From Euglena gracilis (lineage: Eukaryota > Euglenida > Euglenophyceae > Euglenales), in assembly GCA_039621445.1 (NCBI GenBank), contig CP154955.1, positions 1 through 64,000 on the forward strand: 64,000 nt of DNA, in the 5' to 3' direction. Shown here in pieces: positions 17,771 through 27,101 of this stretch. The notes under the pieces were generated by a model that saw nothing but the letters and a program-made list of their open reading frames with translations, did not search any database and was not told where the DNA came from. The translations under genes and the position numbers were made by a program. The stretch's first letter is position 1, and every line of letters starts with the position of its first letter.

Positions 17771-20700
17771 AGCTTCGGCCTTGGTGGGTGGGTCGTAGGG
17801 GACACCAGCATACGGCCGGTGCCTTCCATAGAGCACTTCATATGGTGACAACCCGCTTGGTCCTTCTTTGTCGTTGAGGCGTTGGACAGCGATGGGGAGT
17901 GCTTCCACCCACGGAATTCCTTTCTCCTCGTGGATGTGCCGCAGCTGCTTCTGCAGCTGTGCCCCCATCTGCTCTGCTCTGCCGTTGGCGGGGTGGTGGT
18001 GTGCTTGGGAGTAGGCGTGCCGCACGCCTTGCAGGGCACACATGGTTCGCCACCATGCTCCTGCGAAGTGGGGCCCCCTGTCCGAGGTGATCACACTTGG
18101 GATCCCATGGGGCGACCACCACTTGCGGTACATCGCCTTGGCGACCTTGGCTGCCGTCAACCCCCTCGTGTGGTGTGCCGTGGCCACCACCCAGCCGCTG
18201 TGTCTGTCGACGCAGCCCGCGACGACATTGAACAGCTTGCCCTCGAACTCCACCTCGGGCATCACAAACAGGTCGATGCAGACGCTGGTCATGATGTGGG
18301 GCGGCACCGGTGTCGGTGTCACCTTCAGGTGCAGCGGCTGATGGGGGTGTTCCACTGCTTGGCAGTAGCTGCAGATTTTCTGCATCCTCTCGGCCAGCTT
18401 CTTTGCCTCCTCCTCGTCGGCGAACTGGAAGAAACGGTGAGCCTCCTTCATCAGCATCTCGCCTGCCCAATGGCCCGTTTGGGCATGCTGTGCTCTGAGG
18501 ACCTTGCCCACCAGGCCCGTTGGCACGCACCAGACCCCATCCTTCAGGAGCCTCTTGTGTTCAACCCGGTAGCCCTTGGGCCACGGGTCTCCGATCTTGG
18601 TGTCGTGCCACACGGTTTGCCATCTGGGGCACTTCTCGTAGTGCGGTCCCCAGTCCATGGTGTAGATGTCGATGTCCTCCTCGGCGTCTGCGGGGTCGGT
18701 GATGGGATGATCAGGGGCAGATGTGGTTGGGGAGGATGTTGGGATGTCGGGTGATGATGAGGATGGTAAGGGTGCTGGGATGCTGGAAGACGGAGGTTGC
18801 GGCTGCATGATAGAGGTGTCGGGATGTTGATGGGGTGATGAGGTTGTTGGGTCGGCGGTTGATGTTGTGGCATCCTTTTCCTTGGGTGTTTCTGCTGTGG
18901 GTGCTGTGATTTCCACCACGTCCTCCTCGTCCTCCACTGATTCCTTGGCTGATTTGCTGTTGGTCTGTGGGACTGCTGGCTTTTCGTTTTTCTTTGGCAC
19001 GATGTTGGCTTCTCTGGTGGGTCTGGTGGGTCTTGGTGTGTCTTGCTGTGCTGGGCTTGGCGTCTCCATGTCGGTGGACCCTTTGGCTGTTGGTGCTGCC
19101 TGGTTCTTTTTCATCTGTGCTCGGGTGGTCACTGCCACTTCGGTGTTCTCGGTGGTTTTGTGCTTGAGTCGTATGATGCATACTTGCTTTTCTTCGGTGG
19201 CTGTGTCGATTGGGTGAGTGGCCTTTGGACACGATCTCTCCTCTTCCTTCTCCTTCTGGATTTGCTTTTGCATTTCTTTCGTGTCTTGATCGGTGCCATG
19301 CCAGGTGATGTCCTTGAAGCCTTGGCTGGCGGGATATGCCCATCTTGAGAGCGCATCTCCGATGGTGTTTGCTTGGCCTGGCATGTGGATGACTTCCAAC
19401 CGGAAGTTGTTGAGCTTTGCATGCCACCTTGCTCGGCGGCCTTGTGGGCCGACTCCTGCGACATGCTCTTTGTACCACCCTTGTAGGCTCTTGTGGTCTG
19501 TCAGCACCAGCACCTCGTTGTCCAGAATGTACGGCGCCCACTTGTCCAGGGCGGAGACGATTGCATACGTCTCCTTGTCCCTGGTGTCCCACTTCTGCCG
19601 TTGGCCATCGGTGAGCTTGCGGCTCATGAAGGCCACGGGGATGGAGGCACCTGGCTTGATGTCCGCGAGGGACGGGAGTCCTTCCACCAGTGGGAACTGC
19701 TCCAGCGCCGCACCCACCGCATAGTCCGATGCATCTGTCCGAAGGACAAACGGCTTGGTGGGGTCCATGTGGTACAGCTCGAGGTCCGCCACGAGTGCCT
19801 GCTTCAGGCGCTCGAATGCCTTCTCTTCCTCCTTGGTCCATGTCACCGGGTGTTTGCTGCCTGCTTTGGCGAGCTCCCGGGGCAGCTTCAGCTTTTCCTG
19901 CAGCGGTGCCGCATATTCGGCGAACATTCGCACGTATCCGCTGTAATAATTGCACAGCCCCAAAAATGCCCGGAGGCTGGAGACGTTCTTGGGCAGCTCC
20001 CACTTCTGGACAGCTGCCAGCTTCCCTGGGGCTGGCGACCTTCTTCCTCCTCCCAGCACATGGCCGACAAACTCCACTCGGCGCATGAACAGCTTCACCT
20101 TCTTGGGGTCCGAGACCCACTTGTCGCGCTCGAGGGCTGCCAGCGTCTCCCGGACATCTGCGGCATGGGCCTTCAGGAAGTCTTCTTCCGATTGGCCGAC
20201 TTTTCTTTTGGTGCAGATGATGATGTCATCAAAGTACGGCCTTGAGTGCCTTTGCAGTCCGGCACACGTCGCATCGATGTCCCGTTGCAGCAGTGCCGGG
20301 CCCACATTGATCCCTTGTGGGACCACAGTCCACTGCCACAGGCCGCCCGGCATTTGGATGTTGGTGATTGGCCGGGACTCGGCGTCAAGGGCGACTTGAT
20401 GGAAGGCATCCCGGAGGTCCACTGTGCTGAACAGCTCACATCTTGCTTGCTCGGCCACGATCTCCTCGGTGAGGGGCAGCGGGTAGCTGTCCGGCTGCAG
20501 CTGCTTGTTGGTGAGCGCGTAATCGCACACCAGTCTCCACTTCCCGCTTTTCTTTTTTTTTTTTTTTTCGGCTGCTCTCCACGGTCCCCTCCCGGGTTCC
20601 AGCTTGCCGTCCTTCCGGCACTCTACCTCCATTTCCCTCAGGGCATCATGCCTTTCTCCTCTCAGGTGGATCACTCTGCCCACCACTGGCACTGCTCCTG

Positions 20701-22396
20701 GCTTCAGCCTGAGCACGGCCTTGCCATGCGTCCCTCTTGCTGGGGGATTTGGCCACACTCTTTCCCGGAAGACGCGTCCTGCGTATTCATCCAGGATTTC
20801 TTGCCGGAGCTTGGATGCCAGTGGATCTGGATGCTCGTCGTCTGACTGCACCACGCCTCTGATTTCCACCTGCTCGCCCTGCACTTGGAGGATGTGCCTT
20901 GCTGCTTCCTGGAGTGCCTCGTTGTCGGAGATCTCCTCATCCGACGCACCTTCATCCTCCTCGGCTTCATGGATCTCTCCGCGAACGCACATCCGCATCT
21001 TCTCCACCAATGCCAGCATTTGCTCCTCCACATCTTCTTCTTCTTCCCACAGACACTCTTCTTCCTCTTGATGTTGTGTTGCCGTTGATGACAGGGGTTG
21101 CTGGAGGGGATGTTGGGTTGAGGATGCTGGGTGTGGTTGCGGCTCTTGCTGGGTGACCACTGCTGCTGTCGATCTTCCTTGTCCTTGGACGGTGCTGTTC
21201 TTTTGCGCCCACAGCACCCACCGTGGCGGATCATGCAGCTGGAGTGCATCTCTCCACGGCTGCACGTCGAGGCGATTGACCTTCAACCACGGATATCCGA
21301 GGATGAGGTCGCAGCCGATGTCCCCGTCGTGTGCGGTGACGGTGCTGCTCCACTGGCTGCCCACTGGCACGCCTTCTTCGCTCCTTGCCTCGAAGGAGAG
21401 AGTGAGGGTGGCCTCGTTCTTCCCTCCGTTGAGCTCTTCGCCACTCACTGTCTTGAGCAGCAGCGGCTTGCTGGACTGCGTGAAGCAGGCTTCTGGCAGC
21501 AGGTCCCTCCGGCAGAGAGACGTCTGGGCTCCGGTGTCGATGAGCGCTTTTGCTTGGTAGCACTCACCATTGGCTTCCACGGTCACTTCCAGCAGCAGCT
21601 GGCATCCGCCTCCTCTCCTTTGCATCCTGCCCACTCGAAAGCGGGCCGGCTTTACGTGCCACGGCTTGATGGTCACCTCTTGCACTTCGCTGTTTGACAC
21701 GGCTCCTTCTGCTTCGGTCGCTGCTTGTGGTCCTGTGCCTTGGCACAGGTACTCCACCACGCCGCTTGGGATTCTGTACGCCTCCTCTCGTGACACTCTG
21801 TGGGGGCACCTGCCTCCCAGCTGGAACCGGTGGCGCCGTCTTCCTTTGTCCCCTTGCACCGAGCTTTTGCATCGGCCATCGCACAACACGTTGGTGAGAT
21901 CCCTGGCCATCTCCTTCGGTAACCAGAACCGGGTGGGTTTCCGGTAGCCGAAGTCTTCAAACATGCAGTAGTCGACGTCCACGAAAGCCAGGTCTCGGAC
22001 TACTCGCCTCCTGCGGAGCAGCCTGTGCCGGGTATTCTCGATCCACCACTTCGCCGGAGCAAGGTACTGGATGATCTCCCTTGTCTTCCTCACCACCGCA
22101 TCTGCTTCCCTCAACCGCCTCGGCCCTGTCGTCATTGCCGACGAGTACTCGGTGCATGGTGGGGATGCTGCCACCAGATCGAAGTCACCAGGGGAATACT
22201 GCTGCCAGTACTCCCATCGCCGGATGTCTGCCACCACATCGGGATGCCACCGGGAGTCCCAGTCGACACTCACGACATGGTAGCCCATTGCTTCGAGGGC
22301 CCGGCGGACACTGCCCGTCCCGGAGAACAGTTCCAGTGCCCAGAGCTCGCGTCCGCGGCTCTGCTGGTGCTTCTCATCTTTTGCTTCTGGCGTCAC
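17765..22396 (-). CDS. E2 pol: C5-MTase-like domain, protease, RT, RNase H and integrase in one ORF
   Basis: 1,543 residues. Residues 19-215 form a C5-cytosine-methyltransferase-like domain: motif I LELFSGTGSV (21-30), motif IV ASPPCTEYS with Cys 81, motif VI WIENT (Glu 120), then VDVDYC and KPTRFW (140-158) and YRIPSGVVEYL (207-217). It is short and has no clear target-recognition domain. Next come an aspartic protease (LIDTGAQ, 285-291), RT (FSTVDLRDAFHQ 656-667, YFDD 721-724), RNase H (RTDAS 886-890; DHKS), an H-H-C-C zinc finger (about 1304-1345) and an integrase core with D1375, D1439 and E1475, that is D-63-D-35-E. A poly-Lys run (611-616) replaces the usual hydrophobic residues before SGKWRL. 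The ATG at 22396 is the first one. The low-complexity insert (about 1050-1240) between RNase H and integrase is unusual. Confidence 0.92.
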   Translation of the reverse strand: MTPEAKDEKHQQSRGRELWALELFSGTGSVRRALEAMGYHVVSVDWDSRWHPDVVADIRRWEYWQQYSPGDFDLVAASPPCTEYSSAMTTGPRRLREADAVVRKTREIIQYLAPAKWWIENTRHRLLRRRRVVRDLAFVDVDYCMFEDFGYRKPTRFWLPKEMARDLTNVLCDGRCKSSVQGDKGRRRHRFQLGGRCPHRVSREEAYRIPSGVVEYLCQGTGPQAATEAEGAVSNSEVQEVTIKPWHVKPARFRVGRMQRRGGGCQLLLEVTVEANGECYQAKALIDTGAQTSLCRRDLLPEACFTQSSKPLLLKTVSGEELNGGKNEATLTLSFEARSEEGVPVGSQWSSTVTAHDGDIGCDLILGYPWLKVNRLDVQPWRDALQLHDPPRWVLWAQKNSTVQGQGRSTAAVVTQQEPQPHPASSTQHPLQQPLSSTATQHQEEEECLWEEEEDVEEQMLALVEKMRMCVRGEIHEAEEDEGASDEEISDNEALQEAARHILQVQGEQVEIRGVVQSDDEHPDPLASKLRQEILDEYAGRVFRERVWPNPPARGTHGKAVLRLKPGAVPVVGRVIHLRGERHDALREMEVECRKDGKLEPGRGPWRAAEKKKKKKSGKWRLVCDYALTNKQLQPDSYPLPLTEEIVAEQARCELFSTVDLRDAFHQVALDAESRPITNIQMPGGLWQWTVVPQGINVGPALLQRDIDATCAGLQRHSRPYFDDIIICTKRKVGQSEEDFLKAHAADVRETLAALERDKWVSDPKKVKLFMRRVEFVGHVLGGGRRSPAPGKLAAVQKWELPKNVSSLRAFLGLCNYYSGYVRMFAEYAAPLQEKLKLPRELAKAGSKHPVTWTKEEEKAFERLKQALVADLELYHMDPTKPFVLRTDASDYAVGAALEQFPLVEGLPSLADIKPGASIPVAFMSRKLTDGQRQKWDTRDKETYAIVSALDKWAPYILDNEVLVLTDHKSLQGWYKEHVAGVGPQGRRARWHAKLNNFRLEVIHMPGQANTIGDALSRWAYPASQGFKDITWHGTDQDTKEMQKQIQKEKEEERSCPKATHPIDTATEEKQVCIIRLKHKTTENTEVAVTTRAQMKKNQAAPTAKGSTDMETPSPAQQDTPRPTRPTREANIVPKKNEKPAVPQTNSKSAKESVEDEEDVVEITAPTAETPKEKDATTSTADPTTSSPHQHPDTSIMQPQPPSSSIPAPLPSSSSPDIPTSSPTTSAPDHPITDPADAEEDIDIYTMDWGPHYEKCPRWQTVWHDTKIGDPWPKGYRVEHKRLLKDGVWCVPTGLVGKVLRAQHAQTGHWAGEMLMKEAHRFFQFADEEEAKKLAERMQKICSYCQAVEHPHQPLHLKVTPTPVPPHIMTSVCIDLFVMPEVEFEGKLFNVVAGCVDRHSGWVVATAHHTRGLTAAKVAKAMYRKWWSPHGIPSVITSDRGPHFAGAWWRTMCALQGVRHAYSQAHHHPANGRAEQMGAQLQKQLRHIHEEKGIPWVEALPIAVQRLNDKEGPSGLSPYEVLYGRHRPYAGVPYDPPTKAEAG

Positions 22397-22451
22397 TGAG
22401 CCGTTGCTGGATGTTGGATGTGGATGCGGTGTTTCTTGTGGTAGATGTTGC

Positions 22452-24770
22452 CTAGATTCTTCTTGAGGCGGTTGTGGTTGATGCTGGGAATCGCTTGGTG
22501 GTTGGTGTTGTTGGTGGGGATGCGGCGATGTAGAAGTCGGTTCCAGTGGAGGTTGTTGTTGAGGTGGATGCTGAGACGAAGATGAAGGTTCTTGTGGGAG
22601 AGGTAGCGGGGTGTTTCTTTGTGATGATGATGGCGGTTCGAGTGGCAGCTGTAGTGGCAGTGAATGTCGCGAAGTAGATGACGGTTCCCGTGGGTGATAT
22701 CGTTGATGAGGATGTCGCTTTGATGACGGCTCCAGAGGCAGCTGTCGTGGTGATGCAGATGACGGTCCTGGTGGGAGTTGTGGTTGATGTGGATGCTGTC
22801 GAGATGACGAAATCCGTTCTCGTGGCGGTTGTAGCGATTGTGGATGTTGCGGAGGAGGTAACGTTTCCTGTGGGCGATGAAGTTGGTGTGGGTGTCACTG
22901 AGATGACGGAGACGGTTCTCGTGGTGGCAGCCGCGAAGGTGTGTTGCTCGAAGAAGAGGGAGGTTCGGGTGATCGATAATGTTGGGGTGGATGTCGCTGC
23001 AAAGATGAAGACAGTTCTCGTGGGCGGCTGCGATGCGGATGTCGTGATGTGGATGAAGGTTCTCGTGGGAGTTTGGTTGGGGATGTGGCTTAGATGATGG
23101 AGTCGGTTCTCGTGGGGCGGCGATGTGGATGTGGGTTGTGGTGAGGATCTGGTGGGTGAGGGCGGTTGGGTCTCTTTGATGTTCTGGTGGGGGGAGATGG
23201 AAGTGGGTTTGAGTTTGTGGTGGAAGCTGGTATGGAGGTGGGAGTGATGTGTGGAGGGTGTGTCTTTCAATGTCCATTTTTGGGAGTGGGTTTTATGTTG
23301 TGGGGGTGGTGTGGGGGGTGGTGGTGGGTCTGGGTGGAAGTGAGGTTTTGTGGTGGTGTGTGGTTGGTGATTGAGTGCGGTGGTCTGGTGATTCTTGTGG
23401 GTGGGGGATGGAGGGGGATGTGGTTGTCCGGATGGGGTGGTCTGGAGGCCGGCCACGGGGGTGGGGTGGTCGCTTGTGGTGGTGGGAGGCGGGTGCGGGG
23501 GGGCGGATGGGCGGAGGGGGGGTGGGGAGGGAGAGGGGGCGGGTGTCTTGGCGGGGTGGTGAGGCGTGGAGGGGGCATGGCGGTGTGTTTGCCGTGATAT
23601 CGTTGGGGTGGGATTCGCTGGTGGAGGGGGGTTGATGACGGGTGTGTGGGGTGTGTGTTCATTGGTGGGGTGATGTGTGGTAATGTAGCTTGTGCGGTGT
23701 GGTCCTTGGGGCGATGGTGGTGGGGGAGTGTCGGGTGGTGTTGCGCTGGGGGGTCTGTTGTCCAAGATGTTTTCGATGATGGGGATCTCTCGTTTTGTGG
23801 TTTTCTTGTCGTGTGTGGGTGTCGGTTGAGTGTGTGGGGGGGGGGTGGGTGTGGGGTCTGTGCGGGGGGGGTGGGAGGGGGGGCGCGGGGGCTGTGGGGG
23901 GGGGTGCTGATGATGTTTCCTGGATGCGGGGTGTGGGAGAGGTGGTGGGGGGGTGGTGGCAGGGGTGTGATGGAGGGGGGGGGTGGGGGGAGCGGGCTGG
24001 GAGGAGGAAGGTCTGGGGGGGAGTGGGGGGCGTGGCAGGCGGGGCGGGAGGCCTGTGGGTCTGGGGGGAGGTCGGGGGGGGGGGGGGGGCGGGGGTGGGG
24101 GTGGTGGGGGGGGGTGGGGGGGGGGGGGCTGGGGGTTCGGTGTGGGTTTCTTCTGGGTGTCTGGTGGAGCTGGGGGGGGATGGTGTCTTGTGGGACCGAT
24201 AGGCTCGGGGGGGCTCGGGGTTCTGCTCGTGGGTGGGGGGCGTGGTGGGATGGGTGGTGGCGTGGGGTGGGGGAGAGCTTTGCTTCTGGGGGTGCGGGGG
24301 GATGGCGTGGGCTGCCTGTCGGGTTCGTGGCGCGTGTCCTCTTTTGGGTGGATGCCGGAGGGTCGCTTGTGGTGGTTTTTTTTTCTTTTTGTTTGTGGTG
24401 TTGTCTGGTGTGGTGGTGTTCTCGCGATGAGGTTTTTCTCTTCCTTTTTCCCTTGGAGTGGTTGTTGTTCTTTGTTGTTGATCTTTGCCATTTCCTTGGC
24501 ATAGATCTCTCCCCTTCTTCCTTCCTTCCCTTTGCGCCTTGATCCTTGTCGGGTTGTGTCATCGGTGGTGATTGTCTTGGCTTGCGGTTTCTTTTCTTTT
24601 TCTCCACCACCTGCCATCCTTCCTCCTCTCGATGCCTGGACAGGGTGGTGGAGCACACCTGCACGGTTCTCACCTCGTGCACTTCCTCTTGCCGGTCTCC
24701 GGCTCGGGGTTTTGACTGCCTGCCCAGGCCTCCTCCCCTGGGGCCTGGGCGGCCCCTTCACTCCTCCCAC
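22452..24770 (-). CDS. E2 low-complexity linker frame between gag and pol
   Basis: 772 residues, very rich in Pro, Thr, Ser and His, with no enzyme motif. The first 100 residues are basic (KEKKPQAK, GKEGRRGE); then come Pro-rich repeats, and the last 230 residues are an imperfect SPTGTV or TPTRTV repeat encoded by a DNA minisatellite. The frame begins 13 nt inside the end of the capsid frame and stops 56 nt before pol in a different frame. It may be a spacer translated by frameshifting or simply a long open frame in repetitive DNA. E1 has its amino-MTase-like domain in the equivalent place. Confidence 0.35.
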   Translation of the reverse strand: MGGVKGPPRPQGRRPGQAVKTPSRRPARGSARGENRAGVLHHPVQASRGGRMAGGGEKEKKPQAKTITTDDTTRQGSRRKGKEGRRGEIYAKEMAKINNKEQQPLQGKKEEKNLIARTPPHQTTPQTKRKKNHHKRPSGIHPKEDTRHEPDRQPTPSPRTPRSKALPHPTPPPIPPRPPPTSRTPSPPEPIGPTRHHPPPAPPDTQKKPTPNPQPPPPHPPPPPPPPPPPPPRPPPRPTGLPPRLPRPPLPPRPSSSQPAPPTPPLHHTPATTPPPPLPHPASRKHHQHPPPQPPRPPSHPPRTDPTPTPPPHTQPTPTHDKKTTKREIPIIENILDNRPPSATPPDTPPPPSPQGPHRTSYITTHHPTNEHTPHTPVINPPPPANPTPTISRQTHRHAPSTPHHPAKTPAPSPSPPPLRPSAPPHPPPTTTSDHPTPVAGLQTTPSGQPHPPPSPTHKNHQTTALNHQPHTTTKPHFHPDPPPPPTPPPQHKTHSQKWTLKDTPSTHHSHLHTSFHHKLKPTSISPHQNIKETQPPSPTRSSPQPTSTSPPHENRLHHLSHIPNQTPTRTFIHITTSASQPPTRTVFIFAATSTPTLSITRTSLFFEQHTFAAATTRTVSVISVTPTPTSSPTGNVTSSATSTIATTATRTDFVISTASTSTTTPTRTVICITTTAASGAVIKATSSSTISPTGTVIYFATFTATTAATRTAIIITKKHPATSPTRTFIFVSASTSTTTSTGTDFYIAASPPTTPTTKRFPASTTTASRRI
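22560..23110. repeat. Degenerate minisatellite in E2
   Basis: Units of roughly 60-75 bp share GGTTCTCGTGG or GGTTCCCGTGG, GTTGTGGTTGATGTGGATG and GAGATGACG words, about eight copies. It is open in more than one frame on both strands, which explains the repetitive valine-rich plus-strand and threonine-rich minus-strand translations. Confidence 0.65.
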
Positions 24771-26026
24771 TCCTCCACTGCGGCGACACTCCTCCCTCGG
24801 CCGCCGTCTTTTCCTCCTTTGCCTTTTCCATCTCCCTTTCCTTTGCTCTTGCCTTTCTCATCGCCTTTGCCTTTGCCACCCTTGTCTTGTCCACCACCTT
24901 TGCCATCTCCTCCCTTTGACCATTGTGGGTTGCCTTTTCCTTTGCCTTTGGCATCCCATGAGTTGTTCCACGACGCTCCGCCTTGGTACGGGGCATTCTG
25001 CCACTGTCCCGATGATGACCACTCTGGTTGTCGATCTCCTCCCTTCACCGCCGGTGGCGGTGACGGTGCACTTTGGGTGGGCTGTGGTCCGGGTTGCACC
25101 GTGCTTGTCGGTTGCTCCTCCTTCTTCTCAGACACCTTTGGAGGTGTCGGGGGCCTCTTATCTTGCCGTTTGTTTCCCTTGCCCACTTCCCGGCCAGAAT
25201 ACTTCTCTTCTTCTTCCGCACCATCCCACTCTGCATCCACTTCCCGGTGCCACCGCGGCTGTGGCCGATGGTCTTGCCTTTGGGGGCCGGAGCTTTGCTG
25301 CGGCTCAGGCGCGTTGGCGATCCGCTGCTCCGTTCGGAGCCAACGAGTCATCAGCTCGTTGATTTCTTTCGGCCCCAACTCCGCATTGTCCGGGGAGACC
25401 TTGACAACGCTCCCGCCTTGGAGCCGCTGCCGGTCATAGAGCATTTTGATGGCATGCCGATGCTCTTCCCCTTGCGGCGTCACCTTCACTCGCTTGCCGA
25501 ACCGTCGCACGGCAAGTGGTCTCAGCCCGGTCTCCGCCAGCACCATGTTCTCCACCTCCTCTGTGGCCACATCGATTGGCAGCCCATCGAGCACCAAGGT
25601 GCCCCTCTCTGTCCTTTTGTCCTCCTCCATCGCCAGCTTTCTTCGCCACGGATCCCTTGGGATCGCATTCATCAACAGGCGACTCAGTTCTGCGTCACTG
25701 ACATCGCCAAGTTGCCCAGCCAGGGTCATCATCTGTGCGTAGAGCTCACGCCACGACTTCTCCGTTGGCTTGCCCGCGTGCGCCATCTTCAGCCGGTGGA
25801 GCTTGCGGCGGAGGACCTCCTTGTCTTCCGCCCCGAACTCCAGGTCGAGGCGCGCCCAGTACTCTTCGTACCCGAGGTCCGGATTGGCTTCCAGCTCCTG
25901 GCTCGCCAGGAGAGCCCCGGCCTCGTCGAGTGCACTTCGCAGCAACGCCAATCGCTGTGCATCGGTCATTGCTGGCATCAGCCCTTCCGTTTTTCGTAGA
26001 AACGGAATCCACTTTCTTCTCTCCAC
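24758..26026 (-). CDS. E2 gag capsid-like region with RRM-like stretch
   Basis: 422 residues. Residues 1-150 resemble a retrotransposon capsid (a WIPFLR start, then ALLRSALDEAGALL, GYEEYWARLDLEFG, SWRELYAQMMTLAGQL). Residues 153-225 (TLVLDGLPIDVATEEVENMV ... GGSVVKVSP) alternate strand and helix like an RRM, matching E1 gag. The rest is Gly/Lys-rich and basic (GKGKGDEKGKSKGKG), which could bind RNA in place of zinc knuckles; none is seen. The natural N-terminus probably lies in the overlapping frame ending at 25978, where ISGRHPGRFSGIAEDW looks like the start of the capsid, so a frameshift lies near 26000. Confidence 0.75.
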   Translation of the reverse strand: MERRKWIPFLRKTEGLMPAMTDAQRLALLRSALDEAGALLASQELEANPDLGYEEYWARLDLEFGAEDKEVLRRKLHRLKMAHAGKPTEKSWRELYAQMMTLAGQLGDVSDAELSRLLMNAIPRDPWRRKLAMEEDKRTERGTLVLDGLPIDVATEEVENMVLAETGLRPLAVRRFGKRVKVTPQGEEHRHAIKMLYDRQRLQGGSVVKVSPDNAELGPKEINELMTRWLRTEQRIANAPEPQQSSGPQRQDHRPQPRWHREVDAEWDGAEEEEKYSGREVGKGNKRQDKRPPTPPKVSEKKEEQPTSTVQPGPQPTQSAPSPPPAVKGGDRQPEWSSSGQWQNAPYQGGASWNNSWDAKGKGKGNPQWSKGGDGKGGGQDKGGKGKGDEKGKSKGKGDGKGKGGKDGGRGRSVAAVEEWEE

Positions 26027-27090
26027 GTTGGCCAGTCCTCTGCAATCCCGCTGAACCTTCCGGGATGTCTGCCGCTGATGGACTCCAGGAGTTGTGGGGG
26101 TAGGAGTTGGAGTTGTGGACTGACGGTGTGTGCTTGCACTGGGGCGATGGTCACTTCCACCCCCCGCACCGCCGTTCCGGTTGTGCTCCTGGGTGGCTGT
26201 GTCACTTGCGTCATTGGCATCACTGCTTGTACTGGGATTGATGTCACTGCTTCACTTTGCACCATTGATCGCGTGCTCTTTCTTGCCAACCTGAGCTCCG
26301 GTCGCACCGCAACCGAAGATTGTTGTCGTGCTTGTATTTCTGGGTACGGTTGGGACGGGAATGTGTGGACCTCTGCACGTTGACGGGCTTCTTCAGGGGG
26401 GTTGTGTGGTTCCTGGATGGGCGTTGTTGTGCTGAGCTGTAGCCGTGCGACTTGTCTCGCCAGATCCTGCACTTCTCGCGCCATCTGTTCACTGCTGCTC
26501 AGAGTTGGGCGTGGTTTTTGCCGCATTAGCTGCAAGTCCCTCTGTATTTCCCTGAGCTGTGTCTTTGTCTCCTTGATGGCCTTGGAGAACGCTCCTCTCC
26601 CATGGAGCACTCTCTCCCGCAGCTGTTGGATGCCGTCCTCCACCTCTTCCGTTGATTGGAGTGGTTGTTGTGGGACTTGAAGTCGTTTGATCTCATCCTG
26701 CATCTTGTTCTCCACTCTCTCCATGGCCCTCGCCACCTCGACCTTCTTGCTCAGCCGGAGAAGGTCTCTGTCCTTCTCATCTTTGGCTCGGGCCATGGAG
26801 GTCTCCAGGGCTTGTACCCTGGCCCCAAGGTGGTGGAAGTCGTGCACCTGGATCTCGAGCTTCCGGACGTACTCCGTCGTCTCGCGTTTGAACTGCCTGT
26901 TGCTCTGCTCGAGGGCCTGCACCTCGCGGATCAGATCCCGGATGAGAGTGTCGGATGTGGTCGGTTGTTGGAGTTGCTGTTGTTTTTTTTGCTTCATCTC
27001 CTGGATCTCCTTTGCCATCACCGCCACCTGTGTCTGTTGTGCTTGTTTCATTGCCTCCACCTCCTTCTTGATCGCCGTCACTTCCTCCAC
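25978..27090 (-). CDS. E2 gag coiled-coil frame
   Basis: 370 residues, mostly a predicted long coiled coil (AIKKEVEAMKQAQQ, LIREVQALEQSNRQFKRE, KVEVARAMERVENKMQDEI), then a Pro/Thr linker and finally the apparent beginning of the capsid (RFSGIAEDWPTWRE). The capsid continues in the 26026-24758 frame, so this is the upstream part of one gag split by frameshifts. The start at 27090 may be internal, because the preceding frame (stop at 27102) encodes more coil. Confidence 0.6.
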   Translation of the reverse strand: MEEVTAIKKEVEAMKQAQQTQVAVMAKEIQEMKQKKQQQLQQPTTSDTLIRDLIREVQALEQSNRQFKRETTEYVRKLEIQVHDFHHLGARVQALETSMARAKDEKDRDLLRLSKKVEVARAMERVENKMQDEIKRLQVPQQPLQSTEEVEDGIQQLRERVLHGRGAFSKAIKETKTQLREIQRDLQLMRQKPRPTLSSSEQMAREVQDLARQVARLQLSTTTPIQEPHNPPEEARQRAEVHTFPSQPYPEIQARQQSSVAVRPELRLARKSTRSMVQSEAVTSIPVQAVMPMTQVTQPPRSTTGTAVRGVEVTIAPVQAHTVSPQLQLLPPQLLESISGRHPGRFSGIAEDWPTWREESGFRFYEKRKG

Positions 27091-27101
27091 CGTTGCCCGT
27101 T

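Noticed and set aside
24546-25439. Plus-strand 297-codon frame opposite E2 gag
   Set aside because: Low-complexity Ser/Pro/Leu shadow of the minus-strand capsid frame.
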